From VRUE01 sp963699215 (GTDB taxonomy: Bacteria; Actinomycetota; Thermoleophilia; Solirubrobacterales; 70-9), in the NCBI GenBank assembly GCA_963699215.1, contig OY969422.1, positions 2,046,001 through 2,110,000 of the forward strand: a stretch of DNA of 64,000 bases, given 5' to 3'. Under the pieces are notes generated by a model. That model saw nothing but the letters and a program-made list of their open reading frames with translations, ran no database searches and was not told where the DNA came from. This document shows, piece after piece, positions 56,993 to 64,000 of this stretch (position 1 is its first letter; each line of letters starts with the position of its first letter). The translations under genes and the position numbers were made by a program.

Positions 56993-57834
56993 TGCCGGCC
57001 GAGCCGCGGCAGTTCGCCGCCGGGGCGCGGCCGCGGATCCGCGGCGAGATCGCGGGGGAGGGACCGCCGATCGTCCTCTGCCACGGGATAACCGCGACCC
57101 GCCGCTACGTCGTGCACGGCTCGCGCGCCCTGGAGCGGGCCGGCCACACGGTCGTCTCCTACGACGCGCGCGGTCACGGCGAGTCCGACCCCGCCCCCGA
57201 CGACCGGGGTTATGGATACCCGCAGCTGGTGGCCGACTTGGAGGCGGTGGTCGCGAGTGTGGTTGGAGACGGGCGGTTCGTCCTGGCCGGCCACTCGATG
57301 GGAGCCCACACCGCGGTCGCCTACGCGCTGCGGCGCCCCGAGCGGCTCGGCGGCCTCGTCCTCGTCGGGCCGACGTACACCGGCGAGGTCTCCGCCGAGA
57401 CGCTCGCCTACTGGGACGGCCTCGCGGATGCCCTCGGTGGGGGAGGGGTCGACGGCTTCGTCGAGTACATCGACCGCCACCAGGGGATCGATCCCAAATG
57501 GCGCGACTCGGTCCTGCGCTTCACCCGCGAGCGGATGCTGCGCCACCGCCACCCGGAGGCGCTGGTCGCGGCGCTGCACGAGGTGCCGCGCTCGCGGCCG
57601 TTCGAGGCGATGGCGGAGCTGGAGTCGCTGCAGGTGCCGGCGCTCGTCGTCGCCAGCCACGACGCCGCCGACCCGGGACATCCGCGCCATGTCGCCGAGG
57701 CCTACGCGGAGCGCCTGCCGCGGGCGCGGCTGACGGGAGAGGCGGAGGGCGAGTCGCCGCTGGCCTGGCAGGGCGGTAGGCTCTCGCGCGAGATCGCCGC
57801 CTTCTGCGCCGAGCTCGCCGACGCGCAAGAATGA
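56992..57834 (+). CDS. Alpha/beta-hydrolase
   Basis: About 280 residues from the ATG at 56992. The oxyanion region PPIVLCHGITATRRYVVHGS, the nucleophile elbow VLAGHSMGAHTAV, the late Asp in VASHDAADPGHP and the final His near GESPLAWQGG region complete most of a Ser-Asp-His triad; the His position is less clear. Substrate unknown; it may be an esterase or C-C hydrolase. It overlaps both neighbours. Confidence 0.85.
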   Translation: MPAEPRQFAAGARPRIRGEIAGEGPPIVLCHGITATRRYVVHGSRALERAGHTVVSYDARGHGESDPAPDDRGYGYPQLVADLEAVVASVVGDGRFVLAGHSMGAHTAVAYALRRPERLGGLVLVGPTYTGEVSAETLAYWDGLADALGGGGVDGFVEYIDRHQGIDPKWRDSVLRFTRERMLRHRHPEALVAALHEVPRSRPFEAMAELESLQVPALVVASHDAADPGHPRHVAEAYAERLPRARLTGEAEGESPLAWQGGRLSREIAAFCAELADAQE

Positions 57835-58199
57835 GCGACGTGCCGGGAGACGAGACGAGACCACCCGACGAGGGCCACGCGGTCCACTACTCGGCGGTTC
57901 GGCCGGGCACGCCGCTCTACAGCTCGGACGGGGTCGAGGTCGGGCGCGTCCAGGCCGTCCTCGACAACCACAGGGAGCACATCTTCGACGGCCTGGTGTT
58001 CCGGGACACGAGGGGAGAGCTGCGCTTCGCCGACGCGCCCGAGGTCGCCCGCACGGCCGAGCGGGCCGTCGTCCTCTCGCTCGACGCGGAGGAGGCGCGG
58101 CGCCTCGGTCCGCCCGAGAAGGGGCCTCCCAAGTTCGTCCCGAACCTGCGGACCGGCCGTCTCAGCCGCCTCTTCGGCGGCGGCTGGAAGCGGCACTAG
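57831..58199 (+). CDS. PRC-barrel-like protein
   Basis: About 122 residues starting at an ATGA overlap. RPGTPLYSSDGVEVGRVQAVLDNHREHIFDGLVFRDTRGELRFADAPEV is a single beta-barrel unit of the PRC type, used in stress and RNA-processing proteins. The C-terminal tail is basic (LRTGRLSRLFGGGWKRH). Role unknown. Confidence 0.75.
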   Translation: MSDVPGDETRPPDEGHAVHYSAVRPGTPLYSSDGVEVGRVQAVLDNHREHIFDGLVFRDTRGELRFADAPEVARTAERAVVLSLDAEEARRLGPPEKGPPKFVPNLRTGRLSRLFGGGWKRH

Positions 58200-58251
58200 C
58201 GGCCGCCCGGCGTTTATCCCGCGCAAAGGCGAAACCCATAGTCTCCGCCGC

Positions 58252-58683
58252 ATGTCGGCGCCGGCCGAGGGGACGCTGCGCAGGGTCGCGACTTTCGTCG
58301 CGGCCTTCGGCATCGGCGTCGCCGCCTACATCGCGATCGAGGCCGCGGGCGGCGACGCGCCCGCCTGCATCGCCGGCAGCAGCGGCTGCGAGACCGTCGC
58401 CAGCAGCTCCTACTCGCACCTGCTCGGGGTCAACATCGCGGTCTTCGGCATCGTCGGCTACGCGCTGCTGCTGGCGGCGGCGCTGCTGCGCGGCGACGCG
58501 GCGCGGATGGCCGGCTTCGGCCTCTCGCTGGTCGGGTTCGGCTACAGCGTCTTCCTCACCTACCTGGAGCTGTTCAAGATCGAGGCGATCTGTCAGTGGT
58601 GCGTGGCGAGCGCGGTGCTGATGACGGTCCTCTTCGGCTTGAACGCGGTCCGCATGGTCGGCTACGTCGGCAGGCCGGCGTGA
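58252..58683 (+). CDS. Vitamin K epoxide reductase (VKOR) family protein
   Basis: About 143 residues with four membrane helices. The outside loop cysteines are in PACIAGSSGCETV, and the active-site CXXC is in EAICQWCVASAVLMT. It passes electrons from DsbA to quinone and so drives disulfide formation outside the membrane. The next gene, a DsbA-like protein, starts at an overlap, which fits the pair. Confidence 0.92.
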   Translation: MSAPAEGTLRRVATFVAAFGIGVAAYIAIEAAGGDAPACIAGSSGCETVASSSYSHLLGVNIAVFGIVGYALLLAAALLRGDAARMAGFGLSLVGFGYSVFLTYLELFKIEAICQWCVASAVLMTVLFGLNAVRMVGYVGRPA

Positions 58684-59387
58684 GCGGCTCGGAGGAGCGC
58701 CGCAGGCTGCTGCTGCAGATCGGCAGCGCTGCGGCCTTCCTGGCGATCGTCGCGGTCGCGGTGCTGATCGTCGTCAACCAGAGCGAGAGCGACGGCGGCG
58801 ACACCGAGCTCGAGGACGCCGGCCTGGTCGCGCGCGAGCTGAAGGGCATTCCGCAGAGCGAGATGCTCCTCGGCGAGCCCCGGGCGAAGGTGACGCTGGT
58901 CGAGTTCGGCGACCTCCAGTGCCCGGTGTGCAAGGGCTACGCGGAAGAGGTGATCCCCGAGGTGATCGACGCGAAGGTGCGCAGCGGCGAGGCGCGGATC
59001 GAGTTCCGCAACTACACGATCATCAGCCAGGAATCCGTTCCCGCCGGCGCGGCGGCGATCGCGGCGGGCCGCCAAGGCCGCGGCTGGAGCTTCGTCGAGT
59101 TCTTCTACCGCAACCAGGGCCTCGAGGCCTCGGGCTACATAACCGACAAGTTCCTCGCCGAAATCGCCAAGGGAGCCGGCGTTCCGGACATCGCCAAGTG
59201 GGACGAGGACCGCAAGAGCCGCGCCGTGCTGGACGAGGTCGGGCGCACGAGCGAAGAAGCGCAGGCGCTCGGCCTCACCGGCACGCCGTCCTTCGCCGTC
59301 GAAGGCCCGGCGACGAAGGGGCTGGAGGTGCTGGGGACGCCGGGCTCCGCGGGGGCGCTGGAGGAAGCGATCGACGAAGCCGGATGA
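58680..59387 (+). CDS. DsbA-family thiol oxidoreductase, membrane anchored
   Basis: About 235 residues from a GTG overlapping the VKOR stop. A signal-anchor helix (LLLQIGSAAAFLAIVAVAVLIVV) precedes the thioredoxin-like domain with the CPVC active site (LVEFGDLQCPVCKGYAEEVIP) and cis-Pro loop (GLTGTPSFAVEG). It oxidises exported proteins and is re-oxidised by the VKOR partner. Confidence 0.92.
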   Translation: MSGSEERRRLLLQIGSAAAFLAIVAVAVLIVVNQSESDGGDTELEDAGLVARELKGIPQSEMLLGEPRAKVTLVEFGDLQCPVCKGYAEEVIPEVIDAKVRSGEARIEFRNYTIISQESVPAGAAAIAAGRQGRGWSFVEFFYRNQGLEASGYITDKFLAEIAKGAGVPDIAKWDEDRKSRAVLDEVGRTSEEAQALGLTGTPSFAVEGPATKGLEVLGTPGSAGALEEAIDEAG

Positions 59388-59474
59388 ACCGCATCTGCCT
59401 GGGTTTACATAACCATCATTATCGTGCGTTGAAGACGCGGACCGGCGGAGATCCGGCCGCATAGACTTTCCCCG

Positions 59475-59930
59475 GTGCTGTCCCGGCTCCCCATCCTCGA
59501 ACCGACCGCGAAAGGCGTCGCCAACGCGCTGATCTCGGTTGCGCTGGCATCGCTGGGCACGTATTTCTTCTTCAGCGCGATCCCGCCGGCTTCGCCGGAG
59601 CTGCTGCGCAGCATCGCCATGATCGGCGCTACGTTGCTGATCGCCTACGTCGTCGAGGCGGTTTGGCTGGCGCAGCGGGTCGAGGTCGACGAGGAGTACG
59701 AGGAATGGCTCGGCTTCGTCACCGGGGCCGGCATCGCCGGCTTCCTCGGCGTCGTCTTCGCCCTGCTGCTCTCCGAGCACCGCATCGCCGGGCATTCCAA
59801 CTTCATCGACGAGATCGGCGCCGCCTGGGCGGCCGTGTCGCTGCTGATCCTCGGCTTCACCCTGGTCGTCCAGCCGCTCCTCGCGCACCGCTTCGGTCAG
59901 CCCGGGGCGAGCGGCGACCGGCCTTCGTAG
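59475..59930 (+). CDS. Four-helix membrane protein, unknown
   Basis: About 151 residues with hydrophobic segments near 15-35, 47-67, 83-103 and 118-138, and an acidic loop (RVEVDEEYEEWLGF). No family recognised. An upstream hairpin-free 87-base gap separates it from the DsbA gene. It converges on the methyltransferase gene with five bases between stops. Confidence 0.7.
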   Translation: MLSRLPILEPTAKGVANALISVALASLGTYFFFSAIPPASPELLRSIAMIGATLLIAYVVEAVWLAQRVEVDEEYEEWLGFVTGAGIAGFLGVVFALLLSEHRIAGHSNFIDEIGAAWAAVSLLILGFTLVVQPLLAHRFGQPGASGDRPS

Positions 59931-59935
59931 GCAGC

Positions 59936-60574
59936 CTAAGGCGCGGAGGCGCTGCCCCAGACCAGCGGCCTGGTTAGCGGCGGCGACTTGGGCAGCTCGC
60001 CGCGCTCCACCGCGTCGAGCGTCAGCGGCGAGGCTTCGATGCTCGCGACCGTGTCGCGATTGCAGCGGCAGCCGTCGGCAAAGAGCCGCCAGGGCCCCTC
60101 CAGCCGATCCTGCCAGCGGGCGATCCCGGGGTCCTCGGCACGCACGTGCTCGACGAAGAGCAGCTGCCCACCGGGCTTCAGCACCCGGGCCGCCTCGGCG
60201 AGCGCCGCGGCGGGATCGGGCACCGTGCACAGCACCAGCGTGAAGACCGCGGTGTCGAAGCTCGCGTCCTCGAACGGGAGGCGTTCGGCGCCCGCTTCGA
60301 CCAGCTCGACCTCGGAGCCCGACTCGGCGAGCTTGTGGCGCAGGCGCTTGATCATGTGCGGGTCGGGCTCGGCCATCGTCAGCTGCTCGAGGCCGTCCGG
60401 GAAGAGACCCAGGTTGGCGCCGGTCCCAGCACCGATGTCGATCGTGCGCCCTCGCGCCGCAGCCAGCGTCTCGCGCCGCCGCTCGCGCAGGCCGGCCTCC
60501 TCGGTGCCCTTCAGCAGTGGGTCGTAGAAGGCCGAGAAGGCCCTCCCCCAGGTCGCGTCGTAGATCTTTCCCAT
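59936..60574 (-). CDS. Class I SAM-dependent methyltransferase (UbiE-like)
   Basis: About 213 residues from the ATG at 60574 (the open frame upstream is not family-like). It begins GKIYDATWGRAFSAFYDPLL, with motif I TIDIGAGTGANLGLFP, MAEPDPHMIKRL, VLCTVPDPAAALAEAARVLKPGGQLLFVEHV and a late CRCNRDT. This matches phospholipid/quinone methyltransferases of the UbiE-like group; the substrate is inferred only. Confidence 0.88.
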   Translation of the reverse strand: MGKIYDATWGRAFSAFYDPLLKGTEEAGLRERRRETLAAARGRTIDIGAGTGANLGLFPDGLEQLTMAEPDPHMIKRLRHKLAESGSEVELVEAGAERLPFEDASFDTAVFTLVLCTVPDPAAALAEAARVLKPGGQLLFVEHVRAEDPGIARWQDRLEGPWRLFADGCRCNRDTVASIEASPLTLDAVERGELPKSPPLTRPLVWGSASAP

Positions 60575-60623
60575 CAGCGCATCCGACTTTCTCCACACTG
60601 GGGTGTGGTCGATGTCGGCTGCG

Positions 60624-61505
60624 TCAAGCAGCCTCGCGCTCGGCCTCGGCCTTCTCCGCGTCGAGGCCAGGCTCGCTGTGGGCGGCGCGCTCCTCGTAGG
60701 CGCGGCGAGCGCCATGGTCGACTTCGGTCATCAGCTTGTCGACCTTCATGAAGCGGCCGAGCGCCTCGCGCCAGGGGCGCGGCAGCAGCGCGATGAACTT
60801 GAAGAGGCCGCCGTTGAAGCGCGGCACCCAGACATCGAAGCGCGGCACTTCGAGCGCGTCGACGATCTCGTTGGCGACGTCCGCCGCCTCCACCGGCTGG
60901 ACCAGGCGCTGTCCCACCCCTGCCGTCAACTCGGTGTTGACCACGGTCGGCATCACGCAGGAGACCTCGACCCCGCTGCCGCGCAGCTCGGTCCGCACCG
61001 CCTCGCTGAGGCCCACCACGGCGTGCTTGGTCGCCGAGTAAGTGGCTATTCCGGGGACGCCGCCCTTGCCCGCCTGCGAGGCGATGTTGACGATGTGGCC
61101 GTTGTGGCGGGGGCCCATCCGCTCGATCGCCATCTGGGTACCGGCGATCACGCCGTGCAGGTTGATGTCGACCTGGCGTTGGATCGAGTCCACGCTCTCC
61201 TCGACGAACGGCGTCACCGGCATGATCCCGGCGTTGTTGACCACCACGTCGAGCGGGCCGAGCTGGCGCTCGGCCTCGTCGAGGAAGGCGGCGAAGGAGC
61301 TGCGGTCGGTGACGTCGAGCGCGACGGCGACCGTGCCGCCGCCCAGCTCCGCCGCGGTCTGCTCGGCGAGCACCAGGTCGAGGTCGCCGATCGCGACGCG
61401 GCAGCCCTTGCGGACCAGCGCCGTCGCAGTCGCCTTGCCGATCCCCCGGGCGCCCCCGGTGATCGCCACGACCTTGCCGGTCAGAGCCTGTCTCTGCTTC
61501 GCCAT
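60624..61505 (-). CDS. Short-chain dehydrogenase/reductase
   Basis: About 293 residues from the ATG at 61505, preceded by GGAGGGCA. Classical SDR: VVAITGGARGIGKATATAL, DVVVNNAGIMPV, and the Y-x3-K pair in IATYSATKHAVVG. A C-terminal part of about 60 residues (FNGGLFKFIALLPRPWREALGRFMKV) is hydrophobic, as in lipid-related SDRs. It lies just downstream of the thiolase gene, suggesting lipid or steroid metabolism. Confidence 0.9.
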   Translation of the reverse strand: MAKQRQALTGKVVAITGGARGIGKATATALVRKGCRVAIGDLDLVLAEQTAAELGGGTVAVALDVTDRSSFAAFLDEAERQLGPLDVVVNNAGIMPVTPFVEESVDSIQRQVDINLHGVIAGTQMAIERMGPRHNGHIVNIASQAGKGGVPGIATYSATKHAVVGLSEAVRTELRGSGVEVSCVMPTVVNTELTAGVGQRLVQPVEAADVANEIVDALEVPRFDVWVPRFNGGLFKFIALLPRPWREALGRFMKVDKLMTEVDHGARRAYEERAAHSEPGLDAEKAEAEREAA

Positions 61506-61531
61506 CGTGCCCTCCTCCTGCCGGCGACTCC

Positions 61532-62725
61532 TTAGGCCGCCGGCTTGTAGACGGTGACCACGGCGGCGCCGCCGAGGCCGATGTTGTGCTGCAGGGCGGT
61601 CTTCGCGCCCTCGACCTGGCGCTTGTCGGCTTCGCCGCGCAGCTGCCAGGTCAGCTCCGAGCACTGTGCCAGCCCGGTCGCGCCGAGCGGGTGGCCCTTG
61701 GAGATCAGTCCCCCGGAGGGGTTGACGACGACCTTGCCGCCGTAGGTGGTCGCTTCCTCGTCGACGAGCTTGTGGCCCTCGCCCTCGGCCGCGAAGCCGA
61801 GCGCTTCGTAGGTGATGAGCTCGTTGGCGCTGAAGCAGTCGTGCAGCTCGCAGACGTCGACTTCCTCGGCGGCGACGCCGGCCTCGGCGTAGGCCTCGTT
61901 GGCCGCCTGCTTCGACATGTCGGAGCCGACGATCTTCATGCAGTCGGTGTCCTCGGCGAAGGTCGAGGAGAGGTCGGTGACCATCGACTGACCGGCGATC
62001 TCGATCGCCTGGCCGCCGAGGCCGTGCTCTTCGACGTAGCGCTCGGAGGCGACGATCGCGCAGGCCGAGCCGTCGGAGGTCGGCGAGCACTGCAGCTTGG
62101 TCAGCGGCTCGTGGATCATCCTCGCCGACTTGATCTCCTCGAGGCTATATACGTCCTGGAACTGGGCGTAGGGGTTGTTGACCGAGTGCTTGTGGTTCTT
62201 CCAGCCGATCCAGGCGTAGTGATCGGGGTTGGAGCCGTACTTCTCCATGTGGTCGCGGCCGGCGTTGCCGAACATCTGCGGCGCCGGCGGGGACTGCTCG
62301 GGATCGCGGATCTCGAACATCCGCATCGCGTGCTTGTCGAGCGCGTTGGTGCGGTCGGTGTACTTGACGCCGAGCGAGCCCGGCTCCATCTTCTCGAAGC
62401 CGAGCGCCAGCGCGCACTCGACCAGGCCGCCTTTGACCGCCTGTCGGGCCAGGAAGAGGGCCGAAGAGCCGGTCGAGCAGTTGTTGTTGACGTTGACCAC
62501 CGGGATCCCGGTGAGGCCGAGCTGGTAGAGCGCCCGCTGGCCGTAGGTCGAGTCGCCGTAGCAGTAGCCGGCGAAGGCCTGCTCGACATCGTCGTAGGGA
62601 ATGCCGGCGTCGGCGAGCGCCTTCTCCCCCGCCTCCTTGGCCCAGTCGGGGTAGTCGCCCTCCTTGGTGCCCGGCTTCTCGAACTTGGTCATCCCGACCC
62701 CGATCACGTACGTGCGGTTGCTCAA
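61532..62725 (-). CDS. SCP2-type thiolase / lipid-transfer protein
   Basis: 397 residues. Thiolase fold with the nucleophile in VNVNNNCSTGSSALFLARQAV, VCELHDCFSANELITYEAL and the C-terminal VNPSGGLISKGHPLGATGLAQ and GLGGAAVVTVYKP motifs. It matches the SCP-x thiolase group, which shortens branched or sterol side chains. The SDR gene follows 26 bases later in the same direction, consistent with a shared pathway. Confidence 0.9.
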   Translation of the reverse strand: MSNRTYVIGVGMTKFEKPGTKEGDYPDWAKEAGEKALADAGIPYDDVEQAFAGYCYGDSTYGQRALYQLGLTGIPVVNVNNNCSTGSSALFLARQAVKGGLVECALALGFEKMEPGSLGVKYTDRTNALDKHAMRMFEIRDPEQSPPAPQMFGNAGRDHMEKYGSNPDHYAWIGWKNHKHSVNNPYAQFQDVYSLEEIKSARMIHEPLTKLQCSPTSDGSACAIVASERYVEEHGLGGQAIEIAGQSMVTDLSSTFAEDTDCMKIVGSDMSKQAANEAYAEAGVAAEEVDVCELHDCFSANELITYEALGFAAEGEGHKLVDEEATTYGGKVVVNPSGGLISKGHPLGATGLAQCSELTWQLRGEADKRQVEGAKTALQHNIGLGGAAVVTVYKPAA

Positions 62726-62852
62726 AGTCTCTCCTGTGTTCGCGCCGCCTCCGCGCGGCGTTTGGCTGGCTGGCCAAGAAATCTACCGGGCGGCGTGCGG
62801 AAGCGCCACCGAGAGCCTTTCGGGCGGCGCCGTCTAAGTACCCTGGAAGGTC

Positions 62853-63614
62853 GTGATCGTCGCCGAGCTGAGCACCGACCCGACCGCCGGGGTCGGCATC
62901 TTCGCCGCCCTCGCGGCCGGCGTCGTCTCCTTCCTCTCCCCCTGCGTGCTGCCGCTGGTCCCGGGCTACCTCTCGGCCGTCAGCGGCGTCTCCGCGAGCG
63001 AGCTCGAGAGCGCCGGCTGGCGCCGCGTGCTCGGGCCGAGCTTGCTCTTCGTCGCCAGCTTCTCGGCGATCTTCATCCTGCTCGGCCTGACCGCGACCGG
63101 CCTCGGCGCCACCTTGCAGGACCACAAGCAGCTGCTGACCAAGATCTCGGCGGCGCTGATCGTCGCCATGGGCGTCCTCTTCGTCGCCTCGCTGTTCGTC
63201 GTCCGCCTCAACCGCGAGTGGCACGTCGACGCGCTGCTCGAGCGCGCCGGCAAGGGCGGGCCGATCGTCGCCGGGGCCGCCTTCGCGATCGCCTGGACCC
63301 CGTGCATCGGCCCCACCCTCGGCGCGATCCTCTCGGCTGCTTCCCTGACCGGCTCGGCTGGCCGCGGGGCCTTCCTCCTCGCCGTCTACTCGGCCGGTCT
63401 GGCGATCCCCTTCCTCCTCACCGCGGTTGCCTTCTCGCGCATGACGACGGCCTTTACCGCGGTCAAGCGCCACTACCAGGCGATAGTCGCCACCGGTGGC
63501 CTGATCCTGATCGCGATGGGCGTGCTGATCTGGACCGACCAGCTGACCCAGCTCAACATCGAGGCCCAGCGCCTGCTCAGCGAGCTGGGCCTCGACTTCT
63601 GGAATGCGGTCTGA
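62853..63614 (+). CDS. ccdA: Cytochrome c biogenesis protein CcdA
   Basis: About 253 residues with six membrane helices. The two functional cysteines are in VVSFLSPCVLPLVPGYLSAV and AIAWTPCIGPTLGAIL. It moves electrons from thioredoxin across the membrane for cytochrome c maturation or DsbD-like reduction. The start is a GTG or ATG near MIVAEL. The 127-base gap to the divergent thiolase gene carries no visible element. Confidence 0.93.
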   Translation: MIVAELSTDPTAGVGIFAALAAGVVSFLSPCVLPLVPGYLSAVSGVSASELESAGWRRVLGPSLLFVASFSAIFILLGLTATGLGATLQDHKQLLTKISAALIVAMGVLFVASLFVVRLNREWHVDALLERAGKGGPIVAGAAFAIAWTPCIGPTLGAILSAASLTGSAGRGAFLLAVYSAGLAIPFLLTAVAFSRMTTAFTAVKRHYQAIVATGGLILIAMGVLIWTDQLTQLNIEAQRLLSELGLDFWNAV

Positions 63615-63624
63615 GAACCGACGA

Positions 63625-63663
63625 GTGCTGCATCGAGCCCCTAATAGGGGGCAAATGCAGCAC
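63625..63663. terminator. Hairpin between convergent ccdA and a small gene
   Basis: GTGCTGCAT (63625-63633) and ATGCAGCAC (63655-63663) pair; inside, GCCCC and GGGGC pair around TAATA. The design and core sequence match the hairpin at 26834-26880. Confidence 0.65.
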
Positions 63664-63668
63664 GTGTC

Positions 63669-63947
63669 CTAGTTGTTGGCGGGGGTTGCGGTCTCGAGCT
63701 CTTGGCCGATTGCCTCGGTCTCCTCGAGACCGGCGTCGTCGAGCTCGCGCGAGCAGACGATGCGGAAGCGTCCGGTGCCGATCGCCGAGTCGGGTATCAC
63801 CGGCAACCCGCGGATCTGATCCCAGCCCAGCCGTTCGACCTCGAACGGGTTCATCCGCACCTCAGCCGCCGGGAACGGGCAGTTCCGGTTGTGCTGGTCG
63901 ATCGCCTTGGAGATCGCCTCCAGGTTCTTCGCCTCGGGTGACGCCAC
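63669..63947 (-). CDS. Small conserved-looking protein, unknown
   Basis: Ninety-two residues. AISKAIDQHNRNCPFPAAEVRMNPFEVERLGWDQIRGLPVIPDSAIGTGRFRIVCSREL has a compact alpha/beta look, with two cysteines (Cys in NRNCPFP and IVCSREL). The FEVERLGW and RGLPVIPD segments look conserved, but I do not recognise a family. It converges on ccdA with a hairpin between. Confidence 0.65.
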   Translation of the reverse strand: MASPEAKNLEAISKAIDQHNRNCPFPAAEVRMNPFEVERLGWDQIRGLPVIPDSAIGTGRFRIVCSRELDDAGLEETEAIGQELETATPANN

Positions 63948-63968
63948 GGACGGATTCTAAGAGGCTCG

Positions 63969-64000
63969 CTACAGCGTGCCGCCGGCGTCGTACGACTCGC
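63969..64000 (-). CDS. Possible C-terminal end of a gene beyond the window
   Basis: On the minus strand the frame reads ESYDAGGTL and then a TAG at 63969-63971. This is the usual direction of the preceding gene and could be the last codons of a larger gene. Too short to identify. Confidence 0.25.
   Translation of the reverse strand, partial: ESYDAGGTL

Noticed and set aside
1..64000. CRISPR arrays, rRNA operon, transposase genes
   Set aside because: No regularly spaced repeats, rRNA motifs or transposase signatures are visible anywhere in the window.

Overview
The window is GC-rich, densely packed actinobacterial chromosome. Several features suggest a Thermoleophilia / Solirubrobacterales-type organism: argCJBD directly behind pheST, an LL-diaminopimelate aminotransferase beside dapF, MurT/GatD cell-wall amidation genes, SCP2-type thiolase, a VKOR-DsbA pair, and a secreted protein with the LPKNSVG-KQLK start that I associate with that group. 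This placement is inference from gene content and memory of the group; no ribosomal RNA gene is present.

Layout. 1-3.1 kb: a truncated polytopic membrane protein, a collagen-like secreted protein and LtrA. 3.1-4.9 kb: a small island between tRNA-Cys and tRNA-Val holding a SIR2-like remnant and a DUF1778/GNAT toxin-antitoxin pair. 4.9-8.2 kb: cupin, glyoxalase-like and AraC-type genes, then a large membrane protein carrying two copies of an in-frame palindromic element. 8.2-17 kb: translation genes (thrS, infC, rpmI, rplT, an rRNA methyltransferase, pheS, pheT) with a wecB homologue inserted backwards between infC and rpmI. 17-23.2 kb: arginine synthesis (argC, J, B, D, G), mostly with overlapping start and stop codons. 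23.2-31.6 kb: cell envelope and DNA maintenance (Rpf-like protein, ftsK, RodZ-like, cinA, thpR, recA).

31.6-35.7 kb is the accessory region of greatest interest. Six small DNA-binding-type proteins surround four micro-ORFs of exactly 19 codons. Their peptides align without gaps, share a C-terminal K-[HF]-[GA], and follow purine-rich ribosome-binding sites. The three forward ones are each followed by a hairpin built on a GTCTCG/CGAGAC-type stem. I see no published family that they match, and I regard them as the best candidate here for an undescribed system.

35.7-49.4 kb: rny, miaB, a shortened miaA, a 1021-residue HD plus Hsp90-like ATPase fusion, a DapF homologue lacking both catalytic cysteines, an LL-DAP aminotransferase, a cupredoxin-like lipoprotein, a metallo-hydrolase, a frameshifted reductase, hflX and dut. 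49.4-55.8 kb (mostly minus strand): an RTX-type secreted protein, then gatD, a methyltransferase, murT, a lipid-kinase gene and a second methyltransferase. 55.8-64 kb: membrane-anchored cyclophilin, peroxiredoxin, hydrolase, VKOR plus DsbA, methyltransferase, SDR, SCP2-type thiolase and CcdA.

Five single-base reading-frame breaks (near 11030, 47043, 53457, 53546 and 54938) lie in otherwise intact genes. They look more like residual sequencing errors than decay, but this cannot be decided from the sequence alone.
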